Shown: piece by piece, positions 19,492 to 28,893 of the stretch
How positions within the stretch are numbered: position 1 is the first letter of the stretch
How the letters are laid out: each line of letters opens with the position of its first letter
Position numbers and translations under genes: made by a program
Notes under the pieces: model-generated
Database searches by the model: none
Told to the model about the DNA's origin: nothing
What the model saw: the letters and a program-made list of their open reading frames with translations, nothing else
Origin: Novosphingobium fluoreni
GTDB lineage: Bacteria; Pseudomonadota; Alphaproteobacteria; Sphingomonadales; Sphingomonadaceae
NCBI RefSeq assembly: GCF_014196615.1
Contig: NZ_JACIDY010000009.1
Coordinates: forward strand, 33,049 to 97,048
DNA: 64,000 bases
Direction of reading: 5' to 3'

Positions 19492-19578
19492 TGGTGCGGT
19501 CAAGAAGACTCGAACTTCCACGGGCTTTCGCCCACAACGACCTCAACGTTGCGCGTCTACCAATTCCGCCATGACCGC
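19492..19578 (-). tRNA. tRNA-Leu(GAG)
   Basis: 87 bases on the minus strand with acceptor GCGGTCA / TGACCGC, encoded ACCA end, D-loop GGCGGAATTGGTAGACGC, anticodon loop TTGAGGT (GAG), a long variable arm typical of Leu, and T-loop GTTCGAGTC. All stems pair. Confidence 0.96.
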
Positions 19579-19684
19579 TAAATCACCGGGTTGGCCGAAG
19601 CCGTTCCGGGGCAGGAGCGCGCCATTAGCAAAGCGATCCGTCCCCGGCAAGGGCGATGGCGATTGTTTTATCACCAAGGAGAAA

Positions 19685-20449
19685 TCAGGAAGGCTTCCAG
19701 CCGATCTCAGCCGATTTGGCGGACTTGGGCACATCCGTCACCGCCTCGTTGATGGTGATCGTCTCCCCAGGGGCCAGCTGGCGCTTGGGCGGGACGACTT
19801 CCCAGCTGTAGACGATCCGATCGCGCGCATCGCGCAGCACGATCAGGATCGTGGGGACGTAACGCGTTTCCCGTCCGATGTTGCTGACGGTGCCGCTGGC
19901 TCCGAAATACTCCGTGCCGTTGGGCAGGGTGCGTCGATCCTGTCGCTTGGGCGGGAAATCCAGCGTCAGGTCCTGCTGCGCCTGGGCGAACGTGGGACGG
20001 GCGACCGGCACCCAATCGGGCAGGCCAGCCCAGGCGACCACGCCTGCCAGACCAAGCGTCACCACGGCAAAGACGATGGCGGCGGCCATGCCGATCTTTG
20101 CCCAGTTGCGCCGGGGGCGGAACGGTGGCGCAAAATCGAAGCGGGACGGGCCTTCGTCTGAAAACTGGCTGGTACTGGTATCGTCGTACCGATTGGGCCG
20201 CGGGGAAGCTGCCGCTTCGGCCGGGGGCGCAACGTCTGCAGGCCCGTCAGCCACGGTGGCTGCAGGCTCTGGCAACGGGCTTTCCGGCGCCGATGCTGCG
20301 GCAACGCCCGCAGACGCGCCTTCCAGTGCCGGTCCGTCCTGGAACCAGCTGTGGCGGCATTTGGCGCAACGGACCGTGCGCCCTTCGACGCCGATTGCGC
20401 TGTCCGGGACCGCATAGCGCGTGGCGCAGGCAGGGCAGGCGATGATCAT
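19685..20449 (-). CDS. MJ0042-type zinc-ribbon membrane protein with DUF3426-like domain
   Basis: 254 residues from the ATG at 20449; an in-frame ATG 99 bases upstream adds a low-complexity leader and is less likely. The N-terminus has a zinc ribbon (CPACATRYAVPD...VRCAKC). A proline-alanine-rich linker, one membrane helix (about 130-152) and an extracytoplasmic domain with strands YFGASGTVSN and WEVVPPKRQLAPGE follow. This layout is common next to ftsEX in sphingomonads and is of unknown function. It is divergent from ftsE. Confidence 0.82.
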   Translation of the reverse strand: MIIACPACATRYAVPDSAIGVEGRTVRCAKCRHSWFQDGPALEGASAGVAAASAPESPLPEPAATVADGPADVAPPAEAAASPRPNRYDDTSTSQFSDEGPSRFDFAPPFRPRRNWAKIGMAAAIVFAVVTLGLAGVVAWAGLPDWVPVARPTFAQAQQDLTLDFPPKRQDRRTLPNGTEYFGASGTVSNIGRETRYVPTILIVLRDARDRIVYSWEVVPPKRQLAPGETITINEAVTDVPKSAKSAEIGWKPS

Positions 20450-20662
20450 GGTCAGGCGACTAGACACGGGACTTGCGTTTGCGACAAGCCGGTGACCGTC
20501 TTGATCACGCTCGGAAGCGATTTTTTCCACATTCATCGCTTGTTGCACCCATGTTGATCGGGAGAGATGCGTAACCGATTGCTACCGGATGCGTCGTTCG
20601 TCTTGCCTGCGCCCCGGTTTAGCGCCTACCGCAGTCGCCGCGATGGAGCGTAAGACGAAGCG

Positions 20663-21382
20663 ATGACGGGCAAGGCTGAGAGCGAAATCGTTCATTTCGA
20701 CAACGTCGGCCTGCGCTACGACCATGATCGCGAGGTGTTGAGCGATCTGTCGTTCACGCTGTTTGGTGGCACTTTTTATTTTCTAACCGGGGCGAGCGGA
20801 GCGGGGAAGACCTCGCTGCTGCGCCTGCTGTACCTTGCCCAGCGCCCTTCACGCGGGGTGGTGCGCATGTTCGGCAAGGACGCGATCACGATGCCGCGCA
20901 GCGGTCTGCCCGCCTTGCGCCGCCGGATCGGCGTGGTGTTCCAGGATTTCCGGCTGGTGCCGCATTTGTCCGCGTTCGACAACGTGGCCCTGCCGCTGCG
21001 GGTGGCGGGCTTCAGCGAGCGTGATATCGCCGGGCCGGTGGGCGATATCCTGGAGTGGGTGGGGCTGGCCGATCGCAAGACGGCGTTTCCCGCCGCGCTC
21101 TCGGGCGGAGAGCAGCAGCGCATCGCCATCGCGCGCGCCGTGATCGCACGGCCCGACATGCTGGTGGCGGACGAGCCGACGGGCAACGTCGACCCCGACA
21201 TGGGCCTGAAGCTGATCCGATTGTTCGAATTGTTGAACCGCCAGGGCACGACCATTGTGGTCGCGACGCACGACATGCAGCTGCTGCGTAAGGTGCCCAG
21301 CGCCCTGATCATGCGGCTGGACAAGGGTCGATTATCGGACCCGACCGGGGCCTTGCGCTATCCCCCCAGGACGCCCGCATGA
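20663..21382 (+). CDS. ftsE: Cell division ATP-binding protein FtsE
   Basis: 239 residues. A complete ABC ATPase: Walker A GASGAGKTS, signature LSGGEQQR, Walker B MLVADEPTGNVD, H-loop VATHD. The VADEPTGN-VD wording and the overlap (ATGA) with an FtsX-type permease identify it. FtsE at the division site drives FtsX to switch on cell wall hydrolases in the periplasm. It is first of four genes that run closely together to the acyltransferase. Confidence 0.95.
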   Translation: MTGKAESEIVHFDNVGLRYDHDREVLSDLSFTLFGGTFYFLTGASGAGKTSLLRLLYLAQRPSRGVVRMFGKDAITMPRSGLPALRRRIGVVFQDFRLVPHLSAFDNVALPLRVAGFSERDIAGPVGDILEWVGLADRKTAFPAALSGGEQQRIAIARAVIARPDMLVADEPTGNVDPDMGLKLIRLFELLNRQGTTIVVATHDMQLLRKVPSALIMRLDKGRLSDPTGALRYPPRTPA

Positions 21383-22317
21383 AGGCGCGCGCTCGCAAGA
21401 ATGCCGGGATTGCCCGGGGGCGGCGGTTGTTCGCCGGGGCCGAGGCGAAGTTCGTGCCGCAAGCGCGCTTGTCCGGACCGATGCCGTGGGTGATCGCGAT
21501 CATGGTGGCGATGACGGCGATCGCGCTGGCCGCAGGGCTCGCCCTTGGCAACACGGTGACAAGCGCGACTGCGGAGATTTCCGGCGGCGTGACGGTGCAA
21601 GTGGTGGAGCCGCGCGAAGACGTGCGCCAGCAGGAAGCAGCTCGTGCGCTGGACGCGCTGAAGGGCGAATCGGCGATCGCCAGCATGCGCCTGGTACCGC
21701 AGGAAGAACTTGACGCGCTGGTATCGCCCTGGCTGGGCGGCGGCGTGGATGTGACGGCCGGCATCGGCGTGCCCGTGCCCGCGCTGATCGACGTGCGCCT
21801 GAAGCAGGCGGCGACGCCCGAGCGTATCGCCGCGATTCGCCGCGCGCTGGCGCCCGCGGCCCCGTCCGCGCGGGTGGACGCGCAAGCGGAGTGGCTGAAG
21901 CCGGTGTTCGATGCGATCGTCTCGTTGCAATGGTTGGCGCTGGTGCTGGTGGCGTTGCTGGCCATGGCGCTTTCGGCTGCCGTGCTGCTCGCGGCCCGTT
22001 CGGCGCTGGGGGCCAACCGCGATACGATCGAGATCGTCCACTTGCTAGGAGGTACGGACGCGCAGATCGCCCGGGTGTTCCAGCGCTCGCTGGGTGTGGA
22101 CGCGGCGGGCGGTGGGCTGGTCGGGCTGCTGCTGGCGGGGATTGTGATCGTGGTCCTGGGCCGCCGGTTCGCTGGGCTAAGCGCCGGACTGGTCAGCAGC
22201 GGGGCGCTAGTGTGGAGCGATTGGCTGCTGCTGGTGCTCGTGCCGCTGCTGGCGACCGCGCTGGCGATGATCACTGCCCGACTGACGGTGATGCATGCCT
22301 TGCGCAAGATGCTATAA
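21379..22317 (+). CDS. ftsX: Cell division protein FtsX
   Basis: 312 residues with four membrane helices: one near residues 35-58, then an extracytoplasmic domain (about 60-180), then three (about 185-210, 240-262, 275-300). VHLLGGTDAQIARVFQ before helix three is a conserved FtsX coupling segment. It partners FtsE in the inner membrane. Start overlaps the ftsE stop by four bases. Confidence 0.93.
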   Translation: MKARARKNAGIARGRRLFAGAEAKFVPQARLSGPMPWVIAIMVAMTAIALAAGLALGNTVTSATAEISGGVTVQVVEPREDVRQQEAARALDALKGESAIASMRLVPQEELDALVSPWLGGGVDVTAGIGVPVPALIDVRLKQAATPERIAAIRRALAPAAPSARVDAQAEWLKPVFDAIVSLQWLALVLVALLAMALSAAVLLAARSALGANRDTIEIVHLLGGTDAQIARVFQRSLGVDAAGGGLVGLLLAGIVIVVLGRRFAGLSAGLVSSGALVWSDWLLLVLVPLLATALAMITARLTVMHALRKML

Positions 22318-22327
22318 GTAGCATTCC

Positions 22328-22870
22328 ATGTTTCGCCGCATCGCCGCCTTCCTGCTCCTGATCTGGCTTTTCGGCTTCCTATGGTTTGCCGTGTCCCTGC
22401 CGCGTCCCGCCGGGATGGAGCGGACTGACGCTGTGATCGTGCTCACCGGTGGGCCCGGGCGCATCCCCCATGCGCTGAACGTGGTCCGCCGTGGGCTGGC
22501 CCCGCGCCTGCTGGTGTCCGGCGTCGATCCCGAAGTTCTGCCGCGCGAATTCATGCGCGAATACGAGGTGCCCGCGCCATTGATGCGTTGCTGCGTCACG
22601 CTGGGCTACCGTGCGTTCGACACGCGCTCCAACGCGGTGGAGGCGGCGAACTGGCTCAAGGCCAGCAAGGCCCGCACCGTTCGCCTCGTCACTACGGACT
22701 GGCATATGCGCCGCGCCGCCTATGAACTGGGTCGCGAACTGCCGTCCGGCACGGTAATGCTGCGCGATGCGGTTCGCAGCCACCCCTCGCTGGAGGTCTT
22801 GTTCCTGGAATATCACAAGCTGCTGGCGCGCTACGTGATCGATACCTGGCAGAAGTGGCGGGGGGCATGA
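22328..22870 (+). CDS. YdcF/SanA-type DUF218 protein
   Basis: 180 residues. An N-terminal membrane helix (FLLLIWLFGFLWFAV), then the DUF218 core: DAVIVLTGGPGR, LLVSGVD, DTRSNAVEAANWL and VTTDWHMRRAAYEL. Members such as SanA and ElyC affect envelope integrity, but the reaction is not established. It lies 10 bases after ftsX and overlaps the acyltransferase by four bases, which fits an envelope role. Confidence 0.88.
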   Translation: MFRRIAAFLLLIWLFGFLWFAVSLPRPAGMERTDAVIVLTGGPGRIPHALNVVRRGLAPRLLVSGVDPEVLPREFMREYEVPAPLMRCCVTLGYRAFDTRSNAVEAANWLKASKARTVRLVTTDWHMRRAAYELGRELPSGTVMLRDAVRSHPSLEVLFLEYHKLLARYVIDTWQKWRGA

Positions 22871-23586
22871 TGCGGGTTGTCCACGTGCTGCGCAGCCTGG
22901 TGTTCTACCTGATCTTCTACATCGGGACGCTGGGTTATGTGCTGGCCTCGCTGGCGGCGCTCCCCTTTAGTCGGAGCGGGTTCCAGACGGCGGTGCGTGA
23001 CTGGTCTCGCTATCACCGGCTCTGCACGCGCTGGTTACTGGGGATTCGCGTCGTGATCGAAGGCGATCTCCCCCAGTCTCATTTCCTGGTGGCTATTAAG
23101 CATGAGAGCTTCTTCGAAGCGATCGACTTGCCCAATCTGCTACCGCTGCCCGCCGTCATCGCCAAGGCCGAACTTTTGCGCATCCCGCTGTGGGGCCAGG
23201 CGGCCAGCGCTTATGGCCTGATCGGCGTGGAACGTGACAACGGCGCAAAGGCCCTGCGTGCGATGCTGGTTGAAGCGCGCAAGCTGGTGGCCGAGGGGCG
23301 GGTGCTGGCGATTTTCCCGGAAGGCACGCGGGTTCCGCACGACACCGCACCGCCGCTCGGCGCGGGCTTTGCCGGGCTCTACAAGCTGCTGGGATTGCCC
23401 GTGGTGCCGATCGCGGTGGACAGCGGTCCGCTCTATCACCGCTGGTGGAAAAGGCCCGGCACCATCACCGTTCGCGTGGGCGAGACCATCCCGACCGGCC
23501 TTAAGCGCGACGAAATCGAGCAGCGGGTGACCGCGGCGATCAACGCATTGAACCCCCAGACGGCAATCAGGCCGGGAACACCTTGA
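22867..23586 (+). CDS. plsC: 1-acyl-sn-glycerol-3-phosphate acyltransferase
   Basis: 239 residues from the ATG that overlaps the preceding stop. An N-terminal membrane helix, then the PlsC acyltransferase motifs: block I KHESFFEAID (H-x4-E in place of the usual H-x4-D), and block III FPEGTRVP. It should make phosphatidic acid from lysophosphatidic acid at the inner membrane. Its last 20 bases overlap the convergent transglutaminase gene. The Glu in block I occurs in some alphaproteobacterial members, so activity is still likely. Confidence 0.87.
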   Translation: MMRVVHVLRSLVFYLIFYIGTLGYVLASLAALPFSRSGFQTAVRDWSRYHRLCTRWLLGIRVVIEGDLPQSHFLVAIKHESFFEAIDLPNLLPLPAVIAKAELLRIPLWGQAASAYGLIGVERDNGAKALRAMLVEARKLVAEGRVLAIFPEGTRVPHDTAPPLGAGFAGLYKLLGLPVVPIAVDSGPLYHRWWKRPGTITVRVGETIPTGLKRDEIEQRVTAAINALNPQTAIRPGTP

Positions 23587-24343
23587 CCGACTGGTTGCGG
23601 TATTGGACGTCGCCGAAGCTGGTGAGGAACGACACGTCGGCGGCATCGCGCCCGACGCCGATCTTGGCCATCATATCAGGGCTCGACATGCCGGTGGCGT
23701 CGACCATGTACCAGGTGTTGTCCAGGAACACCTCGGCCACCGCATGGAAGTCTTGTGGTTCCACGCCCAGGCCGTAGACGCTGCAGAACCGCGCCGGAAT
23801 CGCACTGGCGCGGGCCATTGTGATCATCAGGTGCGCAAAATCGCGGCAGACTCCCCGGCGACCGTTATAGGTGTCCATCGCCTCCGTGGATGAGGTGGAG
23901 CTGCCCGCCTCGTACGTGATGTGGCGATAGATCCAGTCCTGCATCGCGGCGATCCGCGCCCCACCGTCCAGATGGCCGAACAGTTCGGCGACGATCGGCT
24001 GGAACTCATCGGAATCGCAATAACGCGAGGGGAGTATGTACTCGATCGTCTCACCTGGCAGGCGATGCGGCGGAACCGCCCGCAGGCTCGCAATGTCGGC
24101 GGTGAGCCGGTTGATCTCGACCACGGCGTTGTAGCGGACCCTCAGATGGCCCTGCATGCGCACCCATAGGCGATCGCCGATGGTGTCATGACCCGGGATG
24201 CGGGCGAAGTGCTGGACCGGTGGCAGGTCGATATGGGCGCTGATCACGCGCTGCTCCGGGATGATGGCGGCTTCCAGCTGCAGCAGCAGGTCGGCATCTT
24301 CCGGAACGTCGTAATCAAGTTCGGTCGAGATCGCGAGTTTCAT
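23567..24343 (-). CDS. Transglutaminase-like cysteine peptidase-fold protein
   Basis: 258 residues. An N-terminal beta domain (about 1-110) and a transglutaminase-like core with Cys in RRGVCRDFAH, His in QDFHAVAEV and Asp in YMVDATG, the intact catalytic triad. No signal peptide is seen, so it is likely cytosolic. Members of this two-domain family are widespread and mostly untested; peptidase or amidase action is presumed. It is convergent with plsC by a 20-base overlap. Confidence 0.87.
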   Translation of the reverse strand: MKLAISTELDYDVPEDADLLLQLEAAIIPEQRVISAHIDLPPVQHFARIPGHDTIGDRLWVRMQGHLRVRYNAVVEINRLTADIASLRAVPPHRLPGETIEYILPSRYCDSDEFQPIVAELFGHLDGGARIAAMQDWIYRHITYEAGSSTSSTEAMDTYNGRRGVCRDFAHLMITMARASAIPARFCSVYGLGVEPQDFHAVAEVFLDNTWYMVDATGMSSPDMMAKIGVGRDAADVSFLTSFGDVQYRNQSVKVFPA

Positions 24344-24426
24344 GGAAAGGAGGCACCTTGGGCGTGAGGCTGACCTGCCTCAAACCTTTGAAAAGGAGGA
24401 ATGGGTCCGGTTGCCCGAAGGTGAAT

Positions 24427-25347
24427 TCAGTCTGCGGCCGAACTGTGGTCCGCCCGTCCGAAATCGGGCCGGGCATCGTCCTGCCCTTCCTCGATGATGG
24501 AGCGGCGCGTCGCGCGGGTGCGGGCGAAGTGATTGAACAGCGTCTCGCCATCGCCAATGCGGATCGCCCGCTGCAGCGCGGTCAGGTCCTCGGTGAAACG
24601 CTGCAGCATCGTCAGCACAGCATCCTTGTTGGACAGAAATACGTCTCGCCACATCGTGGGGTCGGACGCGGCGATGCGGGTGAAATCCCGGAAACCACCG
24701 GCGGAATACTTAATGACCTCGGACTGGGTCACTTCCTCCAGATCGGATGCGGTGCCGACGATGGTATAGGCGATCAAGTGCGGCAAGTGGCTGGTCACGG
24801 CCAGCACCAGATCGTGGTGCTCCGGGTCCATGATTTCCACGTTCGCGCCCAGCGCTTCCCAGAACGCCACCAGTTCTGAAAGCTTGACCAAGTTGGTCTG
24901 GGGCGGGGGTGTGACGATGCACCAGCGGTTGCGGAACAGTTCGGCAAACCCGGCATCCGCGCCGGAGTTCTCGGTGCCGGCCACGGGGTGCGCGGGGATG
25001 ACGGTGTGGCCGGGCAACGCCTCTGCCAGCGCCTTGGCCACCACCTGCTTGCTGGAACCGACGTCGCTGACCAGTGCGTGAGCGGGCAGGGCTTCGCGCA
25101 CCTTTTCCGCCGCCATGCCCATCGCGCCCAGGGGCACGCAGAAGATGACCAGATCGCAGCCCGCCACCGCCTCCGAGGCGGTTTCGCAAACCGTCTGCAC
25201 CAGCCGCCGTTCCGCCGCGCGGGCGCGGGTGGCGGGATCGCGGTCATATCCGGTGGTGATCACGCCGGGCAGGCAAGCTTGGACCGCCAGGCCGATCGAG
25301 CCGCCTTGCAGGCCCAGGCCGATAATGGCGACGTGTTGGAAGCTCAT
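24427..25347 (-). CDS. tyrC: Prephenate/arogenate dehydrogenase
   Basis: 306 residues from ATG at 25347 (MSFQHVAIIG); an upstream in-frame ATG adds twelve residues before the Rossmann motif and is less likely. NAD(P) motif GLGLQGGSIG, then VSDVGSSK, HPVAGTENSGADAG, TSHLPHLIAYT and GFRDFTRIAASDPTMW are hallmarks of TyrA-family enzymes. It makes the last oxidation step towards tyrosine. It lies 32 bases after hisC in the same direction, a common hisC-tyrC pair in alphaproteobacteria. Confidence 0.93.
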   Translation of the reverse strand: MSFQHVAIIGLGLQGGSIGLAVQACLPGVITTGYDRDPATRARAAERRLVQTVCETASEAVAGCDLVIFCVPLGAMGMAAEKVREALPAHALVSDVGSSKQVVAKALAEALPGHTVIPAHPVAGTENSGADAGFAELFRNRWCIVTPPPQTNLVKLSELVAFWEALGANVEIMDPEHHDLVLAVTSHLPHLIAYTIVGTASDLEEVTQSEVIKYSAGGFRDFTRIAASDPTMWRDVFLSNKDAVLTMLQRFTEDLTALQRAIRIGDGETLFNHFARTRATRRSIIEEGQDDARPDFGRADHSSAAD

Positions 25348-25379
25348 GCCCCGTTGAGCCCCTCTCGCGCCCGGCCGCT

Positions 25380-26492
25380 TCACTTCGCGGCCTCGGCCAT
25401 TTCGCGCAGGCCGTTCAGGATCGCATCCATGTCCTCGCTCTTGCCGATGGTGAAGCGCAAGGCCTGCGGCAGACCCTGTCCCGGTAGCCAGCGCACGATG
25501 TAGCCGCGCTCTGCCAAGCCGTTAAAGGCCGCTTCGGCGGTAAGCGTGCCGTCGAACAGGACTAGGACGAAGTTCGCCTCGCTTGGCAGGGCACGCAGCC
25601 CATGGTTGCCCATAGATTCGATGGCTGCAACAAATCGCCCGCGCTCCGCCAGGTTGTGATCATGGCTGCGCTGGATGAAGGCGGTGTCTTCCAGCGCGGC
25701 GACCGCCATCGCCTGACCGGTGCCCGAGACGTTGAACGGGCCGCGAATACGGTTCAGCGTGGCGACCAGGCCCGGCGCGCCGGTGGCCCAGCCTATCCGC
25801 TCGCCCGCGAGGCCATAGGCTTTCGAAAAGGTGCGAGTGACCAGCACGTTCTCATGCGCCAGCGCCAGCGCCAGCGCGCCATCCTCGTCGGCGGGCGCCA
25901 CGTATTCGCCGTAGGCCTGGTCGATCACCAGTACCACGTCGGCGGGCAGGGCGGCATGCAGCCGCGCGATCTCGCCCTTGGGCAGATAGGAGCCGGTCGG
26001 GTTGTTGGGGTTGGCGATGAACACGACCCGCGTCCGCTCCGTCACCAGCGCCAGCAGCGCGTCGACATCGGTGCCATAGTCCTTGTCGGGCGCGACGATC
26101 GGCGTCGCGCCGCAGCGGCGGGCGGCGATATCATAGACCGAGAAGCCATAGCGAACATAGATCACTTCGTCGCCCGGTCCGGCATAGCCCTGCGCGGCGA
26201 GGTTCAGCAGTTCGTCAGAACCGGTGCCCATCACGATCCGGGCGGGATCGATCCCATGCATCTCGCCCAGCTTGGCCCGCAAGGCCTTGCTGTCGGGGTC
26301 CGGATAAAGCGAAGGTGCCTGCGCCTTGGCTGCGATCGCCCGCGGGCTGGTGCCCAGCGGATTCTCGTTGGCGGAAAGCTTGATCAGGGGCCGTCCGTCC
26401 GCGCCGGTCGATTTGCCCGGGACATAGGCATGGATAGCCTCGATCCAGGACTTGGGTTCCGGAGCGCGGCGGCGAGTGGGCGTATCGGTCAT
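25380..26492 (-). CDS. hisC: Histidinol-phosphate aminotransferase
   Basis: 370 residues, fold-type I PLP enzyme: [12 protein letters not shown] at the N-terminus, [18 protein letters not shown], and the PLP lysine in [15 protein letters not shown]. It transfers the amino group in histidine synthesis, and in this operon setting may also serve phenylalanine or tyrosine formation. First gene of hisC-tyrC, divergent from metX. Confidence 0.95.
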   Translation of the reverse strand: MTDTPTRRRAPEPKSWIEAIHAYVPGKSTGADGRPLIKLSANENPLGTSPRAIAAKAQAPSLYPDPDSKALRAKLGEMHGIDPARIVMGTGSDELLNLAAQGYAGPGDEVIYVRYGFSVYDIAARRCGATPIVAPDKDYGTDVDALLALVTERTRVVFIANPNNPTGSYLPKGEIARLHAALPADVVLVIDQAYGEYVAPADEDGALALALAHENVLVTRTFSKAYGLAGERIGWATGAPGLVATLNRIRGPFNVSGTGQAMAVAALEDTAFIQRSHDHNLAERGRFVAAIESMGNHGLRALPSEANFVLVLFDGTLTAEAAFNGLAERGYIVRWLPGQGLPQALRFTIGKSEDMDAILNGLREMAEAAK

Positions 26493-26669
26493 GACCGGCG
26501 GCCTTTAGCGCGTATGTGCGCGATTGGCACCCCCGTGATCTGATTGAAAATCATCCGCGCATGGTGGTGCATCATTCGTTCGTCGCAGGCGGGTAAAGGC
26601 GCATGTCTCTTCGCTGCTCACGCTCCACATTGACACAGGCAGCCTGCTCCCCCACTTCACCCGGTCACC
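26493..26669. promoter_or_regulatory. Divergent promoter region hisC / metX
   Basis: 177 bases between the divergent starts of hisC and metX must hold both promoters. A metX leader in alphaproteobacteria often carries a SAM-II riboswitch; I could not fit one here. Confidence 0.5.
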
Positions 26670-27785
26670 ATGGCTACCTCCCCGATCATCGATGCCAGCA
26701 AGGCGCTGACCTTGCCCGAGCCGTTGCCGCTGGATAGCGGGCGTAGCCTGGATGGGGTGCGCATCGCCTATGAAAGCTACGGCACGCTCAATGCCGCGCG
26801 GGACAATGCGATCCTGGTCACCCATGCGCTGACCGGGGACCATCACCTCGTCAGCCCGCATCCCAAGACCGGCAAGCCAGGCTGGTGGGTGCGCATGGTC
26901 GGCCCCGGCAAGCCGATCGATACGAACCGCTTCTTCGTCGTTTGCGCCAATGTGCTGGGAAGCTGCATGGGCACCACCGGCCCCGCCTCGATCGCGCCCG
27001 ATGGCAAGCCGTGGGGCATGCGCTTTCCCGTGATCACCATCCGCGACATGGTGCGCGGGCATGTGACTTTGCTGGACTCGCTGGGCATCCAGACGCTGCA
27101 CGCCGTTGTCGGCGGATCGATGGGCGGGATGCAGGCCCTCAGTCTGGCGGCGAACTTCAAGGATCGCGCAAAGGCCTTTCTCGTGATCGCCTCCACCGCG
27201 CGGCATTCGGCGCAGAATATCGCCTTCCACGAAGTAGGTCGCCAAGCGATCATGGCCGATCCCGCCTGGCGTGAGGGGGACTATTACTCCTACGGCAAGG
27301 GTCCGGAGAAGGGCCTGTCCGTGGCGCGTATGGCCGCGCACATCACCTATTTGTCCGAAGCCGGATTGACCGAGAAGTTCGGCCGTCGTTTGCAGGATCG
27401 CGCGGAGAAGACCTTCGGCTTCGACGCCGATTTCCAGGTCGAGAGCTATTTGCGCTATCAAGGCCTGTCCTTTACCGACCGGTTTGATGCCAACGCCTAT
27501 CTCTACATCACGCGCGCGATGGACTATTTCGATCTCGCCGAGGAGCATGGCGGGATGCTGGCCAATGCCTTCGCGGGCAGCAGGGCGCGCTTTTGCCTGG
27601 TCAGCTTCGATACCGACTGGCTCTACCCCACCGCGGAATCGCGCAATGTCGCCCATGCGCTGACGGCTGCGGGCTTGCCGGTTAGCTTCGTGGAGCTTTC
27701 CGCGCCATTCGGGCACGACTCGTTTCTGCTCGATGTGCCAGCACTTGACCGGGTAGTCGCAGGCTTTCTGGGTGAAGCGCGATGA
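26670..27785 (+). CDS. metX: Homoserine O-acetyltransferase
   Basis: 371 residues, alpha/beta hydrolase. [13 protein letters not shown], nucleophile elbow [10 protein letters not shown], Asp in [10 protein letters not shown] and His in APFGHDSFL form the MetX signature. It makes O-acetyl- or O-succinyl-homoserine, the committed step to methionine. It is first of a three-gene operon with a GNAT gene and metW, all joined by ATGA overlaps. Confidence 0.95.
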   Translation: MATSPIIDASKALTLPEPLPLDSGRSLDGVRIAYESYGTLNAARDNAILVTHALTGDHHLVSPHPKTGKPGWWVRMVGPGKPIDTNRFFVVCANVLGSCMGTTGPASIAPDGKPWGMRFPVITIRDMVRGHVTLLDSLGIQTLHAVVGGSMGGMQALSLAANFKDRAKAFLVIASTARHSAQNIAFHEVGRQAIMADPAWREGDYYSYGKGPEKGLSVARMAAHITYLSEAGLTEKFGRRLQDRAEKTFGFDADFQVESYLRYQGLSFTDRFDANAYLYITRAMDYFDLAEEHGGMLANAFAGSRARFCLVSFDTDWLYPTAESRNVAHALTAAGLPVSFVELSAPFGHDSFLLDVPALDRVVAGFLGEAR

Positions 27786-28237
27786 CCGACGCGATGATCG
27801 ACTTGTCGGACGATCCCTCGCGCATCGATGGCGATCGCGTGCATGGCTGGTTGACCACCAGCTACTGGACGCCCGGCATCGCGCGCGACCGGGTGGCGAA
27901 GCAGATCGCCGGTTCGCATTGTCTGGGGGCCTATCATCCCCAACACGGGCAGGTCGGCTTTGCCCGCGTCATCTCCGACCGGGCGAGCTTCGCCTGGATT
28001 GCTGACGTCTGGGTGGACGAAGCGGTGCGTGGGCAGGGTATCGGTCGCCGGCTGGTGCGCTGGTTCCTAGACCATCCGGACTATGCCACCGTGCGGCGCT
28101 TCGCCCTCGTCACCGCTGACGCGCATGGCGTCTATGCCGGGTTGGGATTTCACGCGCCGCTAAAGCCGGAACGTTACATGGAGCGGCTGTCTGCAGAGTT
28201 CGCCGATCTCTTGGCGGCCCGGGTGGAACCGGCTTGA
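27782..28237 (+). CDS. GNAT-family N-acetyltransferase between metX and metW
   Basis: 151 residues with the acetyl-CoA loop [23 protein letters not shown] and a [10 protein letters not shown]-terminal strand. The wording matches the small GNAT group that acts on unknown small molecules or amines. It is sandwiched between metX and metW with four-base overlaps at both ends, which implies co-expression with methionine synthesis. Substrate is unknown. Confidence 0.88.
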   Translation: MTDAMIDLSDDPSRIDGDRVHGWLTTSYWTPGIARDRVAKQIAGSHCLGAYHPQHGQVGFARVISDRASFAWIADVWVDEAVRGQGIGRRLVRWFLDHPDYATVRRFALVTADAHGVYAGLGFHAPLKPERYMERLSAEFADLLAARVEPA

Positions 28238-28824
28238 TGACGCTACGTCCAGATCTGGCGGTGATCGCCGACAATGTCGCGTCGGGCGCGCGTATCCTCG
28301 ATGTCGGCTGCGGCGATGGCGCGCTGCTCGCCGCGCTGCGTGACCAGAAGGGCTGCGATGCACGCGGGATGGAGATTGACGCGGCAAACGTCGCCGAATG
28401 CGTTGCGCGGGGGCTGTCGGTGATCCAGGGCGATGCGGACAAGGACTTGGCGTTCTTTCCCGAGGCTTCCGTCGATTACGCCATTCTCAGTCAGACGTTG
28501 CAGACAACCATGAGGCCCGATCAGGTGCTGGAACAGCTGCTCAGGATCGGCCGCCGTGCCTTCGTCAGCTTTCCCAACTTCGCGCATTGGAAGGTGCGCA
28601 CGTCCCTGTTGTGGACCGGCCGCATGCCGGTGACGCGGCTGCTACCCGTCGCGTGGTACGAAACGCCCAATATTCACCACGCCACCGTAAACGATTTTCG
28701 GGACATGGTGAAAGCGCGCGGCATCAAGGTGGAGCAAGCCTGGTTCCTGCGCGGCGACCGCCAATGCAGCGCCGCCGCCGCCAGCTTCCGCGCCGAACAC
28801 GCGGTGTTCCTCCTCTCCCGCTAA
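28234..28824 (+). CDS. metW: Methionine biosynthesis protein MetW
   Basis: 196 residues, class I methyltransferase fold: ILDVGCGDGALLAAL, YAILSQTLQTTMRPDQVLEQLLRI, FVSFPNFAHWKVR, ETPNIHHATVNDF. These are the MetW signatures. Known MetW partners MetX and activates it. Last gene of the metX operon. Confidence 0.94.
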   Translation: MMTLRPDLAVIADNVASGARILDVGCGDGALLAALRDQKGCDARGMEIDAANVAECVARGLSVIQGDADKDLAFFPEASVDYAILSQTLQTTMRPDQVLEQLLRIGRRAFVSFPNFAHWKVRTSLLWTGRMPVTRLLPVAWYETPNIHHATVNDFRDMVKARGIKVEQAWFLRGDRQCSAAAASFRAEHAVFLLSR

Positions 28825-28893
28825 GGGACGCGCAAACTGCCCCACGAACGGAGTGGATCGCGAAGGCCGGCCACCACTCGATTTCGAGTTCGC

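Noticed and set aside
24358..24879. Plus-strand frame with good ribosome-site-like AAAGGAGG upstream
   Set aside because: It runs antisense through tyrC, whose protein is fully conserved, and its translation shows no family pattern; AAAGGAGG before a TTG is a chance match.
26520..26669. SAM-II or SAH-type riboswitch ahead of metX
   Set aside because: I tried to fit the conserved GATTT / GCTAAA pattern and pairing of SAM-II and found only scattered partial matches (TGATTG, GGTAAAGG) with no supporting helix.
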